DNA of 38,710 bases from Candidatus Poribacteria bacterium (GCA_009839975.1 VXOP01000351.1:1-38710); one strand, 5' to 3'; positions 17,443 to 27,651 are shown, counted from the stretch's first letter. Notes: generated by a model not told the origin, from the sequence alone. Numbers and translations: made by a program.

Positions 17443-17453
17443 TGGAGAGTGAA

Positions 17454-17484
17454 GAGGACAGGTATTATTACCTGTCCTCATTTT
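17454..17484 (+). terminator. Rho-independent terminator after korB
   Basis: GAGGACAGGTA (17454-17464), loop TTAT, TACCTGTCCTC (17469-17479): a perfect 11-bp stem followed by ATTTT. Confidence 0.88.
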
Positions 17485-17541
17485 GGTGCGATTAGGAAAT
17501 CGCACCTACCGCTTGGTGTGATAAGGAAATCGCACCTACCG
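17485..17541 (+). repeat. Dispersed palindrome family A, two tandem copies
   Basis: GGTGCGAT-TAGGAA-ATCGCACC at 17485-17506 and GGTGTGAT-AAGGAA-ATCGCACC at 17515-17536, each followed by TACCG, with a 30-base period. Related copies are at 20395-20428 and at the ends of the element at 27652-27786. Confidence 0.85.
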
Positions 17542-17568
17542 CTATGAATCGCGTTAATCTGGTATAAC
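17515..17568 (+). repeat. Composite repeat with promoter-like end, plus-strand copy
   Basis: The second family A palindrome continues into about 30 more bases (GCTATGAATCGCGTTAATC, then TGGTATAAC) that recur in opposite orientation at 22793-22843. The end resembles an extended -10 element (TGG-TATAAC at 17560-17568) and lies just upstream of ccmA. No -35 is visible. Confidence 0.65.
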
Positions 17569-17585
17569 GTCTATTCCCTTATGCT

Positions 17586-18302
17586 ATGCGACTTCTTTCA
17601 ACCTCTCAGATTTCAAAGCACATCGGACATCGCAAAATTGTAAATGATGTTTCACTGACAATTAACGCAGGGGAAGTCGTTGCAATTTTTGGACCGAATG
17701 GTGCTGGTAAAACCACTCTCATCAAAATATTAGCAACACTCCTCCGACCAACTTCAGGAAGAATTCATATAGAAGATATAGACGTCATCGCTGACTATGC
17801 AAAGGTCCGACACCTGATGGGAGTCGTTATTCACGAACATTTGGCATATCCCGAATTTACACCGTTTGAGAATCTCAGATTCTTTGGACAGATGTATGGT
17901 GTTGAAAACTTAGATGCACGTTGTAAAACACTTCTTGGTGAGGTAGGGTTAAGTCGTTTTATACATGAACCCTTGCACATCTTTTCACGCGGGATGACGC
18001 AACGGTTTATGATAGCAAAAGCACTCCTTCATGACCCCTTAATACTGTTACTTGACGAACCCTTTTCAGGACTTGATACGTCGGCAAGACAGTTTGTCAT
18101 GGATAGAATCGCGCAGGAACAGGAGAAAGGTAAAGCAATTCTCATCACAACGCACAATACAGAATTAGGGTATCATATAGGAACAAGATTTCATTTTATG
18201 ATAGATGGCACATTAGAAGCAAGCACAGATAAAGACGATATATCGGAAGAAACGTTATTACAGAAGTATCAGGATAGGTTGATAGATACCGGAACAAACT
18301 GA
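17586..18302 (+). CDS. ccmA: Haem exporter ATP-binding protein CcmA
   Basis: The ABC ATPase of the CcmAB complex, which drives release of holo-CcmE in cytochrome c maturation. Walker A is FGPNGAGKTT (about 36-45), the signature is FSRGMTQR (about 134-141), Walker B is LILLLDEPFSGLD (about 152-164), and the switch His is in ITTHNTE. The 238-residue length fits CcmA. The identification as CcmA rather than a generic ABC ATPase relies on the CcmB gene 7 bases downstream. It lies about 10 kb from the ccmEFHI block. The start ATG at 17586 has no clear ribosome-binding site. Confidence 0.87.
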   Translation: MRLLSTSQISKHIGHRKIVNDVSLTINAGEVVAIFGPNGAGKTTLIKILATLLRPTSGRIHIEDIDVIADYAKVRHLMGVVIHEHLAYPEFTPFENLRFFGQMYGVENLDARCKTLLGEVGLSRFIHEPLHIFSRGMTQRFMIAKALLHDPLILLLDEPFSGLDTSARQFVMDRIAQEQEKGKAILITTHNTELGYHIGTRFHFMIDGTLEASTDKDDISEETLLQKYQDRLIDTGTN

Positions 18303-18309
18303 GATAGAC

Positions 18310-19005
18310 ATGAAGGCACTCCGACAGATTGCCGCGTTGACTCGTAAAGACTTTAAACTACAATTTCGTTCAAAAGAAACGTTGGTGTTGATATTCGTTT
18401 TCAGTATACTTGTTGTTCTTATATTTGCATTCGCTTACGGACAAGTATTCCCTACTGAGACGAGTGATCGTGGCAAGTTAGTCGCAAGTGTTCTTTGGGC
18501 AACGTTTGTATTCGCAGGCATTATCACACTGAATAGGTCTTTTGCATTAGAACGGACACACGGTGCTTTACACGGCATAAGACTCACAGGTGTTGATGCA
18601 AGCAACGTTTATCTGTCAAAAGTCATAAGCAATGTTGTCCTCCTCATGAGTCTGGAAGTCATCATAACACCTATCACACTGCAATTCTTTGACCTGTTTC
18701 ATGCCGTAACATTAGGAAGGCTGCTAACACTGTTCGGTATATTGAGTATCGGTACAATTGGATTCTGTGCAGTTGGGGTGCTATTGGCAGCGATGTCAAC
18801 AACGACAAGCGGTGGTGAAAGTCTACTCTCTGTTATCCTTCTACCTTTGGTGGTACCTATCATTATGAGTGGAGCAAAGTGTACCGTTTCTATATTAACG
18901 ACTGGAGCAATGGAAGAGACCTATTGGTTGACTATGTTAATCGTCTCAAGTCTTGTATTTTTCGCGTCAGCATACCTACTGGCAGATGTCGTGATAGAAC
19001 AATAA
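18310..19005 (+). CDS. ccmB: Haem exporter membrane protein CcmB
   Basis: The polytopic partner of CcmA, 231 residues with about six hydrophobic segments. The N-terminus (LTRKDFKLQFRSKETLVLIFVFS; positions 10-32) and RSFALERTHGALHGIRL (about 76-92) are typical of CcmB, as is the glycine-rich MSTTTSGGESLLSVILLPL stretch (about 162-180). It follows ccmA directly, suggesting translational coupling. No ccmC is seen next to it; an enolase gene follows instead. It should act in the inner membrane to complete the CcmE cycle. Confidence 0.87.
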   Translation: MKALRQIAALTRKDFKLQFRSKETLVLIFVFSILVVLIFAFAYGQVFPTETSDRGKLVASVLWATFVFAGIITLNRSFALERTHGALHGIRLTGVDASNVYLSKVISNVVLLMSLEVIITPITLQFFDLFHAVTLGRLLTLFGILSIGTIGFCAVGVLLAAMSTTTSGGESLLSVILLPLVVPIIMSGAKCTVSILTTGAMEETYWLTMLIVSSLVFFASAYLLADVVIEQ

Positions 19006-19038
19006 ACAGAATGATCGTATCAAAGAAGAACACTATAA

Positions 19039-20385
<1,347 letters not shown>

Positions 20386-20394
20386 CTCAAAAGG

Positions 20395-20428
20395 CCGGTA
20401 GGTGCGATAAGGATATCGCACCTACCGG
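20395..20428 (+). repeat. Dispersed palindrome family A, perfect copy
   Basis: CCGGTAGGTGCGATA-AGGA-TATCGCACCTACCGG: a perfect 15-bp inverted repeat with a 4-base loop, 9 bases after family B. Possibly used as a transcript-end hairpin after eno. Confidence 0.87.
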
Positions 20429-20498
20429 GTTAGGGATATTGAGAATTACCGAATTAATAACTTAATCTTCATCAGTGTGCTGTTCACAAGTCACATAC

Positions 20499-20801
20499 AT
20501 GAGAACCCGTTCTATGCGTATTTTTCGTGCAATCCTACTTATCATCGCTTTAGCATTGCTAATATTTAGCGTTAAACATTTCATGAATGGCTATAAAGAT
20601 TGGCAGCATGCACTGATCGTGGAAGAAGGTTTTGAAACAGAAATAAATGAACTTAAAGGCAAACGAGACTCTCTAAAAAAGAGAGTTGAATTGCTCAAGA
20701 ACGACACGTTAACCAAAGAACGGCTCGTAAGGAAAAGATTTGGATATGTGAAACCAGGAGAAATAAAGATCAAAATCACAAAACCTATGCCACTTGAATA
20801 A
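20499..20801 (+). CDS. FtsB/DivIC-like septum protein
   Basis: A small bitopic membrane protein of 100 residues. One transmembrane helix (about 8-24, RAILLIIALALLIFSV) is followed by a predicted coiled coil with ELKGKRDSLKKRVELLKND, then VRKRFGYVKPGEIKIKI. The 'ERLVRKRFGYVKPGE' end is typical of FtsB/DivIC family members, which link the FtsQ and FtsL divisome proteins. The position directly after eno supports this. Start choice is uncertain (GTG 20475, ATG 20499 or ATG 20514); no clear ribosome-binding site is seen. Confidence 0.8.
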   Translation: MRTRSMRIFRAILLIIALALLIFSVKHFMNGYKDWQHALIVEEGFETEINELKGKRDSLKKRVELLKNDTLTKERLVRKRFGYVKPGEIKIKITKPMPLE

Positions 20802-20901
20802 AATTATACGTAATATGAACTATCTTACAAAGCTCGTATCCTCATAAATCGGTAATATAACCACAAATCACATCAATTCCCATAGGATGTAGGATAATCT
20901 C

Positions 20902-22293
20902 ATGTATAAAGAACAGAAACCTCGCAGCCCTTTACCAAAACTAATTGCACTTTGTGGTCTGCTTATCTTTTTTATTTTAGTGATCAATGTTGTCCGTGTA
21001 TTACAAAGAGAGATGGTACAACCACCTATCCCCAATTTAGCAGTCAAACAACCCGAACAAAGACCAACAATACCAAAACCGACAACAAACAGACCTGCAG
21101 TCCAGGATATTATATCAAATTCAGAGAAAAGAAAACTGCCAAAATCGGTTTTAAGCAAGGAACGTCTTTATTCTAAGTATTGGCCCAAAGGATTCAGTTT
21201 GTACCGCTATCGTTGGACAAGAAATGCAACACTATTCATAGCAGAGATGGACCGAAACGCCGATAATCTCCGCTTTGATGTAGAACTTTCCAATTCCCAA
21301 ATCCTTAGACGCGAAACTGTCACCAGTGCAACGAGACGACTCAAAAGAAAAGGAATCAAAACGCATGCAGGCGTAAATGGTAGTTTCGGTATTCGTGAAG
21401 ATAGTTATGGACGCGGTGGTATGATTTTCAACCTACATATTCAGGATGGAGAGTTAGTAAGTATCCCGATACTGTTGGATAGATGGGGATTTTCACCGCC
21501 TTCACCGTGGGGAGAAACAAGTTTCGGGGTCGCGCCTGACGGTGAATTCCTTTTAGACGCAGTTCGATTAAACGGGACGATTAGAATTGGCAATCAAGAA
21601 CTTAGGATAGGTGCAATCAACCAAATATGTGATTCTTACTGTCCTGTAGTTTTATATACGCCGCGTTTTGGTAGAACAACCTTGACACGACGTTGCTATG
21701 AATTCACATTAAAGAAACTAACACTTCCTCTCACTGGAAAATACAAAAGTCAGTTCGTTGTTACTGCTGTCAACCCACGCGGGAACAGCGTCATTCCACC
21801 TGATGCCGTTGTACTCGCAATTGCTCCCGGACAAGGACGTAGTTGGTATCAGAGACTAAAAAGCCAAACAAACGGAACGTTAGAAATTGCATTGACACCT
21901 GAAAAATGGCAGACAGTTCAGACAGGAATTGGTGGGAATCTCAGGATACTAAGAAACGGGAAGATTGAACCAGAATTGGTTAGATTTAGAAATAGTAGAG
22001 GAAGTAGTGCATATAGCCACGGTAATGCTTCACAACGGCACCCAAGGAGTGCTTTGGGTTTTAGTGACGACAAACTGTTTCTTATCGTTGTTGATGGCAG
22101 ACGACCCGGACACAGTATGGGCATGACGTTATATGAAATGGCGGATTTTTTCAGCGACATAGGCATCAAACATGCAATCAATTTTGATGGTGGTAGCTCC
22201 TCTGCATTGTGGGCATTAGGGGATATTGTCAACCGGCCTGCACACGACTATGAACGACCTATCTTTAACGTTGCTCTCATACGAGAAAAATAA
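20902..22293 (+). CDS. Phosphodiester glycosidase (NAGPA-like) membrane-anchored protein
   Basis: A 463-residue protein with an N-terminal signal-anchor (about 12-32), a proline-rich linker, and a domain of the NAGPA/DUF2233 family. The family core is visible as HAGVNGSFGI, HPRSALGFSDDKLFLIVVDG, MTLYEMADFFSDIG and INFDGGSSSALW near the C-terminus, where the Asp and Gly-Gly-Ser motifs are usual. Members hydrolyse N-acetylglucosamine phosphodiester or related bonds, often in envelope polysaccharides; the substrate here is unknown. AGGAT precedes the ATG. The next gene, a lipoprotein, starts 10 bases downstream. Confidence 0.83.
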   Translation: MYKEQKPRSPLPKLIALCGLLIFFILVINVVRVLQREMVQPPIPNLAVKQPEQRPTIPKPTTNRPAVQDIISNSEKRKLPKSVLSKERLYSKYWPKGFSLYRYRWTRNATLFIAEMDRNADNLRFDVELSNSQILRRETVTSATRRLKRKGIKTHAGVNGSFGIREDSYGRGGMIFNLHIQDGELVSIPILLDRWGFSPPSPWGETSFGVAPDGEFLLDAVRLNGTIRIGNQELRIGAINQICDSYCPVVLYTPRFGRTTLTRRCYEFTLKKLTLPLTGKYKSQFVVTAVNPRGNSVIPPDAVVLAIAPGQGRSWYQRLKSQTNGTLEIALTPEKWQTVQTGIGGNLRILRNGKIEPELVRFRNSRGSSAYSHGNASQRHPRSALGFSDDKLFLIVVDGRRPGHSMGMTLYEMADFFSDIGIKHAINFDGGSSSALWALGDIVNRPAHDYERPIFNVALIREK

Positions 22294-22303
22294 TAATTCA
22301 GCC

Positions 22304-22717
22304 ATGAAACTACAATTCCTTCTCCTTCCATTACTGATTTTAGTGGCTTGCACAAATAGGAATAACCCTCAAGCAGTTGCTGAAGATTTTGTCTATCATT
22401 ACTACAAACGCGCAAATCAAGAATCAGCTATGCAGTTGACTTCAGGATTAGCAGCTGAGGAATTAGAGAAAGAAATTGAGAGGTTAAAGGAAATACGCGG
22501 TCCTAACGAACCTGTCCAAAAAGAAATGCCGAATATTACATACAAGCAGATCGGCAAAGAAACTGCAAATGAGATAGAAGGGACAACCTATGTGTTATTC
22601 AACTATCAATTGACAATCAAAAGCAGAGATGGAACGACAACGCGTACAAAAAAAGTTGTGATTACCACAGAAAACATTGATGGACTTTGGAAGGTCGTCA
22701 ATTATCATGAATATTAG
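22304..22717 (+). CDS. Putative lipoprotein
   Basis: A 137-residue protein with signal peptide MKLQFLLLPLLILVAC; the lipobox LVAC places the lipidated cysteine at residue 16. The remainder (PQAVAEDFVYHYYKRANQES...; then ending DGLWKVVNYHEY) resembles DUF4878-type NTF2-like small lipoproteins: a helix followed by a mixed beta region with a final GLWKVVxY strand. The function is unknown. ATG 22304 is preferred over an earlier in-frame start (22226) because that would overlap the previous gene and bury the signal peptide. Confidence 0.75.
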   Translation: MKLQFLLLPLLILVACTNRNNPQAVAEDFVYHYYKRANQESAMQLTSGLAAEELEKEIERLKEIRGPNEPVQKEMPNITYKQIGKETANEIEGTTYVLFNYQLTIKSRDGTTTRTKKVVITTENIDGLWKVVNYHEY

Positions 22718-22792
22718 CTACAGTAGTCGTACCCGCAACAAATACCCTTACCAAAAATCATATCGGGATAGCTTGGAATTCAACATGATTGT

Positions 22793-22843
22793 TTATACCA
22801 GATTAACGCTATTCATAGCAGAAGGTGCAATTTCCTAATTCCG
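22793..22843 (-). repeat. Composite repeat with promoter-like end, minus-strand copy
   Basis: Reverse-strand match to 17515-17568, with the family A arm degraded (GGAAATTGCACC) and the TGGTATAA end intact. It lies just upstream of the toxin-antitoxin pair but points away from it. Confidence 0.65.
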
Positions 22844-22899
22844 TTTGTCTCCGATAAAACATGATAATTCCTGTGAATGTGGTATTGGATAATCTGTTT

Positions 22900-23220
22900 A
22901 TGGAATTAGAGATATATCGAGACCAAAATGGTAATGAGCCTTTTTTGGAATGGCTTTCATCCATAAAAGATAAAACCATGGCTGCAAGAATTCGCAGACG
23001 ATTAAGAAGGATTGAAGAAACTGGGAATTTAGGTGACTATCGGTCAGTAGGAAGCGGTGTGTATGAATTTAGGATGCATTTTGGACCAGGTTACCGGATT
23101 TACTTCGGTAGAATAGGAAACGATAGAATTATGCTGTTGCATGGTGGCGACAAAGGTTCGCAAAGTCAAGATATAGGAAAAGCAAAAACAGGTTGGATAG
23201 AACATAATTCAAGGGAGTAA
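22900..23220 (+). CDS. RelE/HigB-type toxin
   Basis: A 106-residue protein of the phage Gp49-like/HigB group in the RelE superfamily, expected to be an mRNA interferase at the ribosome. Features are FLEWLSSIKDKTMAARIRRR, a basic helix, then GVYEFRMHFGPGYRIYFGRI and ILLHGGDKGSQSQDI-like MLLHGGDKGSQSQDI at the end. The start at 22900 gives the usual length. An in-frame ATG at 22861 would add 13 residues, and neither has a clear ribosome-binding site. The antitoxin gene starts 4 bases downstream, giving the toxin-first HigBA order. Confidence 0.82.
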   Translation: MELEIYRDQNGNEPFLEWLSSIKDKTMAARIRRRLRRIEETGNLGDYRSVGSGVYEFRMHFGPGYRIYFGRIGNDRIMLLHGGDKGSQSQDIGKAKTGWIEHNSRE

Positions 23221-23223
23221 AAA

Positions 23224-23550
23224 ATGCGTAACTACAGAAAATTCAAAGACTACCATTTAGAGAAATTGCGCGATCCAGAAGACGCAAAAATATATCTTTC
23301 CGTTGCACTTGAGGATTTTGAAAAAGACGAAGACATAGATGCTTTTTTACTTGCAGTCAGAGATGTTGCAGAAGCGCAAGGAGGGATATCAAAGTTAGCA
23401 GAAAGCGTTAGTCTAACTGATGAAGGACTGTACAAGATACTTTCTGAAAATGGTAACCCACAATTGAATACGATGCGTAAGATATTGCACGAATTAGGAT
23501 TTAAATTTTCGATAGAAACACGCGAAATACCACTACATTCAGCAAATTAA
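23224..23550 (+). CDS. HigA-type antitoxin
   Basis: A 108-residue protein with a Cro/CI-like HTH (about 52-98: GGISKLAESVSLTDEGLYKILSEN..., then NPQLNTMRKILHELG). The N-terminal LRDPEDAKIYLSVALEDF fits the addiction-module antidote family that pairs with Gp49-like toxins. GGAG lies 7 bases before the ATG, inside the end of the toxin gene. It is expected to bind the toxin and repress its own promoter. No operator was identified. Confidence 0.82.
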   Translation: MRNYRKFKDYHLEKLRDPEDAKIYLSVALEDFEKDEDIDAFLLAVRDVAEAQGGISKLAESVSLTDEGLYKILSENGNPQLNTMRKILHELGFKFSIETREIPLHSAN

Positions 23551-23661
23551 AGCAAAAAGACTATCTTCATCGGCACTGGTACTACCTCCATGTGAACATA
23601 TCAAACCGATTACATATTCAGAACGGTTAAACTGAATAACCTTGGCAACACCCAAAAATAC

Positions 23662-23690
23662 TTGACAGATACCAATATATCTGATATAAT
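23662..23690 (+). promoter_or_regulatory. Consensus sigma-70 promoter for ffh
   Basis: TTGACA (23662-23667), 17 bases, TATAAT (23685-23690), with TGA before the -10. All elements match consensus. The ffh start is about 39 bases downstream of the -10. Confidence 0.85.
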
Positions 23691-23728
23691 TCTATATGCA
23701 ATTCCCTTTTAACTAAGGATTTTTTGAC

Positions 23729-25117
23729 ATGTTTGAGAGTTTATCTGACCGCTTACAAAGCACCTTTAAGAAGATAAAAGGTCAGGGAAAATTAACTGAG
23801 AAAAACATCTCTGATTCCCTGCGTGAGGTACGGCGCGCCTTCTTAGAAGCAGACGTAAACTATAAGGTCACCCGTGACTTTATAGAAAACATCAAGACTC
23901 GCGCCCTTGGTCAGGAAGTGATGGGTAGTCTCACACCAGAACTGCAGATTGCCAAGATCATACAAGAGGAGCTGACCACACTGATGGGGTCAGAATCTGA
24001 AAAGATTCAGATCGCACCAAGCGGACCAACAGTTGTCATGTTAGCAGGTTTGCAAGGTGCTGGTAAAACAACAGTAGCCGCAAAATTAGCACTCAAATTT
24101 CGAAAAGATGGCCGCAACCCGATGCTCGTTGCGGCTGACGTTTATCGACCCGCTGCAATAAAGCAGCTACAGGTGCTGGGAGAACAAATTGATACTCCCG
24201 TCTTTGCACTCGGGACAGATGTATCACCCGTGGATATTGCAAAAAAATCCGTGCAAGATGCCATGAAACGGGGTTTTGATTGTATCATCATTGACACGGC
24301 TGGTCGGCTACATATTGATGAAACACTCATGACAGAATTACAGTCTATTAAGAACGTTGTTGATCCGTCTGAAATCCTGCTTGTTGTTGATGCAATGACA
24401 GGTCAAGATGCTGTCAATGTCGCTGAGAACTTCAATGCAGATTTAGACATTAGCGGTGTCATCTTAACAAAAATGGATGGTGACGCGCGTGGTGGCGCAG
24501 CACTTTCAATTCGATCTGTCACACAGAAGCCAATTAAGTTCATCGGTGTTGGTGAGAAGATTGATGCATCATCACTTGAGGAATTCCATCCAGAACGCAT
24601 GGCATCGCGTATCATCGGACAAGGTGATTTCCAAACTTTGATGGAAAAGGCTGAAGCTGTTTTCAACGAAGACCAAGCACGCGAATTAGAACGAAAGTTA
24701 ACTGAGAGAAAAGGATTAGACTTTAACGATTTCCTCACGCAACTTGAACAGATAAAAAACATGGGACCCCTTGACCAATTACTTGACCTTGTTCCGTTTA
24801 AAAATCAATTACCAATGCAAGACATCAGTCCGGATGAAAGCAATTTGAAATATGCCAAGGCAATGATACAATCTATGACTCCTGTAGAACGACAGAACCC
24901 GTCATTATTAGACAGGAGTCGAAAAATACGGATATCTCAAGGCAGCGGAACTTCTGTCAATCAAGTAAATCAGTTAGTTTCACAATTACGCATGATGAAC
25001 AACATGTTAAATCAGCAGGCATCATTTGGGATACCGCAAATCGGCAAGAAGTTAATTGGGAGTCCACGACCTAAACGAAAAGCAAGAAAACCGAGAAAAA
25101 GGAAAAGACGTAGGTAA
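23729..25117 (+). CDS. ffh: Signal recognition particle protein Ffh
   Basis: The SRP54 GTPase, which with 4.5S RNA delivers membrane proteins to FtsY. In order: N domain (1-about 85), G1 GLQGAGKTT (about 108-116), the DVYRPAAIKQL insertion, G3 DTAGRLHID, G4 TKMDGDARGG (about 248-257), and an M domain with the methionine-rich MRMMNNMLNQ and a basic tail (PRPKRKARKPRKRKRRR). The 462-residue length is normal. It begins the conserved ffh-rpsP-khpA-trmD-rplS-rnhB-yraN cluster. Confidence 0.97.
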   Translation: MFESLSDRLQSTFKKIKGQGKLTEKNISDSLREVRRAFLEADVNYKVTRDFIENIKTRALGQEVMGSLTPELQIAKIIQEELTTLMGSESEKIQIAPSGPTVVMLAGLQGAGKTTVAAKLALKFRKDGRNPMLVAADVYRPAAIKQLQVLGEQIDTPVFALGTDVSPVDIAKKSVQDAMKRGFDCIIIDTAGRLHIDETLMTELQSIKNVVDPSEILLVVDAMTGQDAVNVAENFNADLDISGVILTKMDGDARGGAALSIRSVTQKPIKFIGVGEKIDASSLEEFHPERMASRIIGQGDFQTLMEKAEAVFNEDQARELERKLTERKGLDFNDFLTQLEQIKNMGPLDQLLDLVPFKNQLPMQDISPDESNLKYAKAMIQSMTPVERQNPSLLDRSRKIRISQGSGTSVNQVNQLVSQLRMMNNMLNQQASFGIPQIGKKLIGSPRPKRKARKPRKRKRRR

Positions 25118-25168
25118 ACATAGAATCGGATAGCAAACTTAAGATTGGTTATGACCAGGAGGTAATAT

Positions 25169-25549
25169 TTGGCAGTTAGAATTAGATTACAACGGCTCGG
25201 CAGAAAGAAACGTCCCTTTTATAGGCTCGTCGCTGCCGATGCACGTGCACAGCGAGATGGTGTCTTTTTGGAACGACTTGGACATTACAACCCAATATCG
25301 GAACCAGCAGATGTCGTTATTGACGAAGAAAAGGCTTTGAAGTGGCTAAGATGGGGGGCTCAACCTACCGATACAGCTAAACGATTGCTTTCACAGAAAG
25401 GAATCTGGAAGAAATTCACTTATGAAAAACTAGGAAAACCCTTACCTGAAGATGGAGAAGTTGAAACCGTTGATATAACTGAAAACGAAGTGACTGAACT
25501 TGATGAAGTTCGCCTCATTGAGGAAGCATCCGAAGTAGAAGAAGAGTAG
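25169..25549 (+). CDS. rpsP: 30S ribosomal protein S16
   Basis: A ribosomal small-subunit protein. The core [19 protein letters not shown] and [12 protein letters not shown] is unmistakable, followed by an acidic C-terminal extension to 126 residues, longer than the minimal form. The start is TTG 25169, 5 bases after AGGAGG. The 52-base gap after ffh suggests the same transcript. Confidence 0.97.
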   Translation: MAVRIRLQRLGRKKRPFYRLVAADARAQRDGVFLERLGHYNPISEPADVVIDEEKALKWLRWGAQPTDTAKRLLSQKGIWKKFTYEKLGKPLPEDGEVETVDITENEVTELDEVRLIEEASEVEEE

Positions 25550-25607
25550 TCTTTCAAACTCAGAAATGTTTCCTAATAAATCCATCCATTCCTACAACTA
25601 CTGATAG

Positions 25608-25865
25608 ATGGTTATGTTCAAAGAGTTGATTGAGTATATTGTAATTTCACTTGTTGACTATCCTGATGACGTGGTTGTCCGCGAAGTAACAGGTGAGAAA
25701 GTCGTAATCGTTGAATTGACTGTCTCTGAGGAAGATTTGGGAAAGATCATCGGTAGATACGGACGAACACTAAAAGCGATAAGAACCTTGTTGTATACCG
25801 CTGGTTTAAAAGCAGATAAGAAGGTTATCCTTGAACTCATAGAGGAACCGAAAGAAGAAGCATAG
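25608..25865 (+). CDS. khpA: KH-domain RNA-binding protein KhpA
   Basis: An 85-residue single KH-domain protein. MFKELIEYIVISLVDYPDD and KIIGRYGRTLKAIRTLLY carry the KH GxxG loop (IGRYGR). KhpA binds RNA with KhpB in some bacteria and is usually found between rpsP and trmD, as here. ATG 25614 is an alternative start. Confidence 0.92.
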   Translation: MVMFKELIEYIVISLVDYPDDVVVREVTGEKVVIVELTVSEEDLGKIIGRYGRTLKAIRTLLYTAGLKADKKVILELIEEPKEEA

Positions 25866-25884
25866 CGATTACAGGCAAATTAAC

Positions 25885-26616
25885 ATGAAAGTGGATGTGC
25901 TTGCACTGTTTCCAGAGATTATTGCACCCGCTTTGCATACGGGAATAATAAAACGTGTACAAGACCATGATAAACTAAACATAAATCTCTATAACCTTCG
26001 AGATTGGACCACAGATAGACATAGTACTGTAGACGACTATCCTTATGGTGGCGGTGCAGGGATGATACTCAAACCGGAACCGATCTTCGCAGCTGTCGCA
26101 GCCTTAAATCCCACATCAGACGCACAAATACTCTACTTGACTCCCCAAGGCACTCCGTTGACACAACCTCTCGTAGAAGCACTGTCTCTGGAAGCACATA
26201 TTATTGTTTTGTGTGGAAGATACAAGGGGATAGATGAAAGGGTCAGAGATAAACTCGTAACGAAGGAAATATCAATAGGAGATTACGTACTAAGTGGTGG
26301 GGAAATACCAGCACTTGTCCTGATAGATGCAATTGCACGGGTTTTACCCGGAGCATTAGGAGACTATGAATCAGCACACGATGACTCATTTAGTAAAGAC
26401 TTACTGGATCATCCGCACTACACACGTCCCGCTGAATATGCGGGGATAAAAGTACCGGACGTGCTATTAACAGGACATCACGAGAACATAGAAAAATGGC
26501 GACATGCAGAAGCACTTAAAAGAACAGCACAACGTCGTCCTGATTTACTTGAGAACATTGAGCTAACAGATGAGGAAGTTGCCATCATTGATGAATCAAA
26601 AGTAAATCAAAACTGA
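25885..26616 (+). CDS. trmD: tRNA (guanine-N1)-methyltransferase TrmD
   Basis: Methylates G37 of tRNAs to prevent frameshifting. The 243-residue SPOUT protein has LFPEIIAPALHTGIIKR, DDYPYGGGAGMILKPEP, LCGRYKGIDERV, the knot motif SIGDYVLSGGEIPALVLIDA, and a C-terminal DHPHYTRPAEYAG region. It starts 19 bases after khpA. A rimM gene, often just upstream of trmD, is absent. Confidence 0.97.
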   Translation: MKVDVLALFPEIIAPALHTGIIKRVQDHDKLNINLYNLRDWTTDRHSTVDDYPYGGGAGMILKPEPIFAAVAALNPTSDAQILYLTPQGTPLTQPLVEALSLEAHIIVLCGRYKGIDERVRDKLVTKEISIGDYVLSGGEIPALVLIDAIARVLPGALGDYESAHDDSFSKDLLDHPHYTRPAEYAGIKVPDVLLTGHHENIEKWRHAEALKRTAQRRPDLLENIELTDEEVAIIDESKVNQN

Positions 26617-26667
26617 GTTAACAACAAACGTATTCATATCATTACATTTTGAAAGGAGGAAGAGAAA

Positions 26668-27012
26668 GTGAATTTGATAGAATCTGTAGAGAATCAACAT
26701 CTGAAATCTGATATTCCCGAGTTTGGACCGGGAGACGTAGTAAGAGTCAACACGCGTATCCGTGAAGGCCAGAAGGAACGTATACAGGCTTATGAAGGTA
26801 CTGTTATACGACGTGCCCATGGTGGAACGCGTGAAACTTTTACTGTTAGGAGAGTAGCATTTGGTACCGGCAGCGAAAGGACATTCCCGCTACATTCACC
26901 CAATATAGAAAGCATCAGTGTCGTCAGATACGGTGCTGTCCGACGTGCAAAGTTATACTATTTAAGAGATCGCACAGGAAGGTCAGCACGTGTCAAGGAA
27001 CGTAGAAGGTAG
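26668..27012 (+). CDS. rplS: 50S ribosomal protein L19
   Basis: A 114-residue ribosomal large-subunit protein with [38 protein letters not shown] and the basic C-terminus. The start is GTG 26668 with AAAGGAGG upstream. Confidence 0.97.
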   Translation: MNLIESVENQHLKSDIPEFGPGDVVRVNTRIREGQKERIQAYEGTVIRRAHGGTRETFTVRRVAFGTGSERTFPLHSPNIESISVVRYGAVRRAKLYYLRDRTGRSARVKERRR

Positions 27013-27015
27013 TGC

Positions 27016-27606
27016 ATGAATGTCTATGAACGCGCATGTAGAGAAAAAGGTTATAATAATATAGCTGGAATCGACGAAGCGGGTCGAGGTGCTTTAGCCG
27101 GTCCCGTTGTTGCCGCTGCTGTCATGCTTCCAGTTGATTGTCATATTACTGGTATAAATGACTCTAAAAAACTCACATCTAACCACCGTTCAAAGTTGTA
27201 TGAAGAAATCAGTGACATCGCCATCTCTGTAGGTATCAGTACCATAGACAATTCGCAGATTGAACAACTCAATATCCTACAAGCATCACTTCGTGCAATG
27301 GCGTTTGCAGTAGAAGAATTGACAGTAAGACCAGATTATCTGCTTGTTGATGGGAACAGATACCCAGACATTAATATTGCAGGTCAGGCAATCATAAAGG
27401 GTGATAGTTTAAGTTTATCCATCGCAGCAGCATCAATAATGGCAAAAGTTACACGCGATAGATTGATGATTGCGTTTGATAGAACATTTCCGAACTACGG
27501 GTTTAAAGATCATAAAGGCTATCCTACAAAACAGCACCGACAGGCGATAGCAGAACATGGACCATCTGATATACATAGAAAGACCTTTAAGTTGTTATCT
27601 GAATAG
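27016..27606 (+). CDS. rnhB: Ribonuclease HII
   Basis: Removes RNA from RNA-DNA hybrids, including single ribonucleotides in DNA. The catalytic motif AGIDEAGRGALAGPV starts with Asp20-Glu21. INDSKKLT, the DG pair in LLVDGNRYP and the second Asp in KVTRDRLM are also present. The 196-residue length is typical. It starts 3 bases after rplS. Its last 17 bases belong to a 21-base sequence (27590-27610) duplicated at 27811-27831. Confidence 0.96.
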   Translation: MNVYERACREKGYNNIAGIDEAGRGALAGPVVAAAVMLPVDCHITGINDSKKLTSNHRSKLYEEISDIAISVGISTIDNSQIEQLNILQASLRAMAFAVEELTVRPDYLLVDGNRYPDINIAGQAIIKGDSLSLSIAAASIMAKVTRDRLMIAFDRTFPNYGFKDHKGYPTKQHRQAIAEHGPSDIHRKTFKLLSE

Positions 27607-27610
27607 GATC
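27590..27610 (+). repeat. 21-base direct repeat, left copy (rnhB end)
   Basis: An exact match to 27811-27831. This copy covers the last codons and stop of rnhB plus 4 bases. The pair brackets a 200-base stretch holding a MITE-like element. Confidence 0.88.
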
Positions 27611-27651
27611 CATTAGCGTCAATTTAAGGAAAATACGAAATCTATTATACC

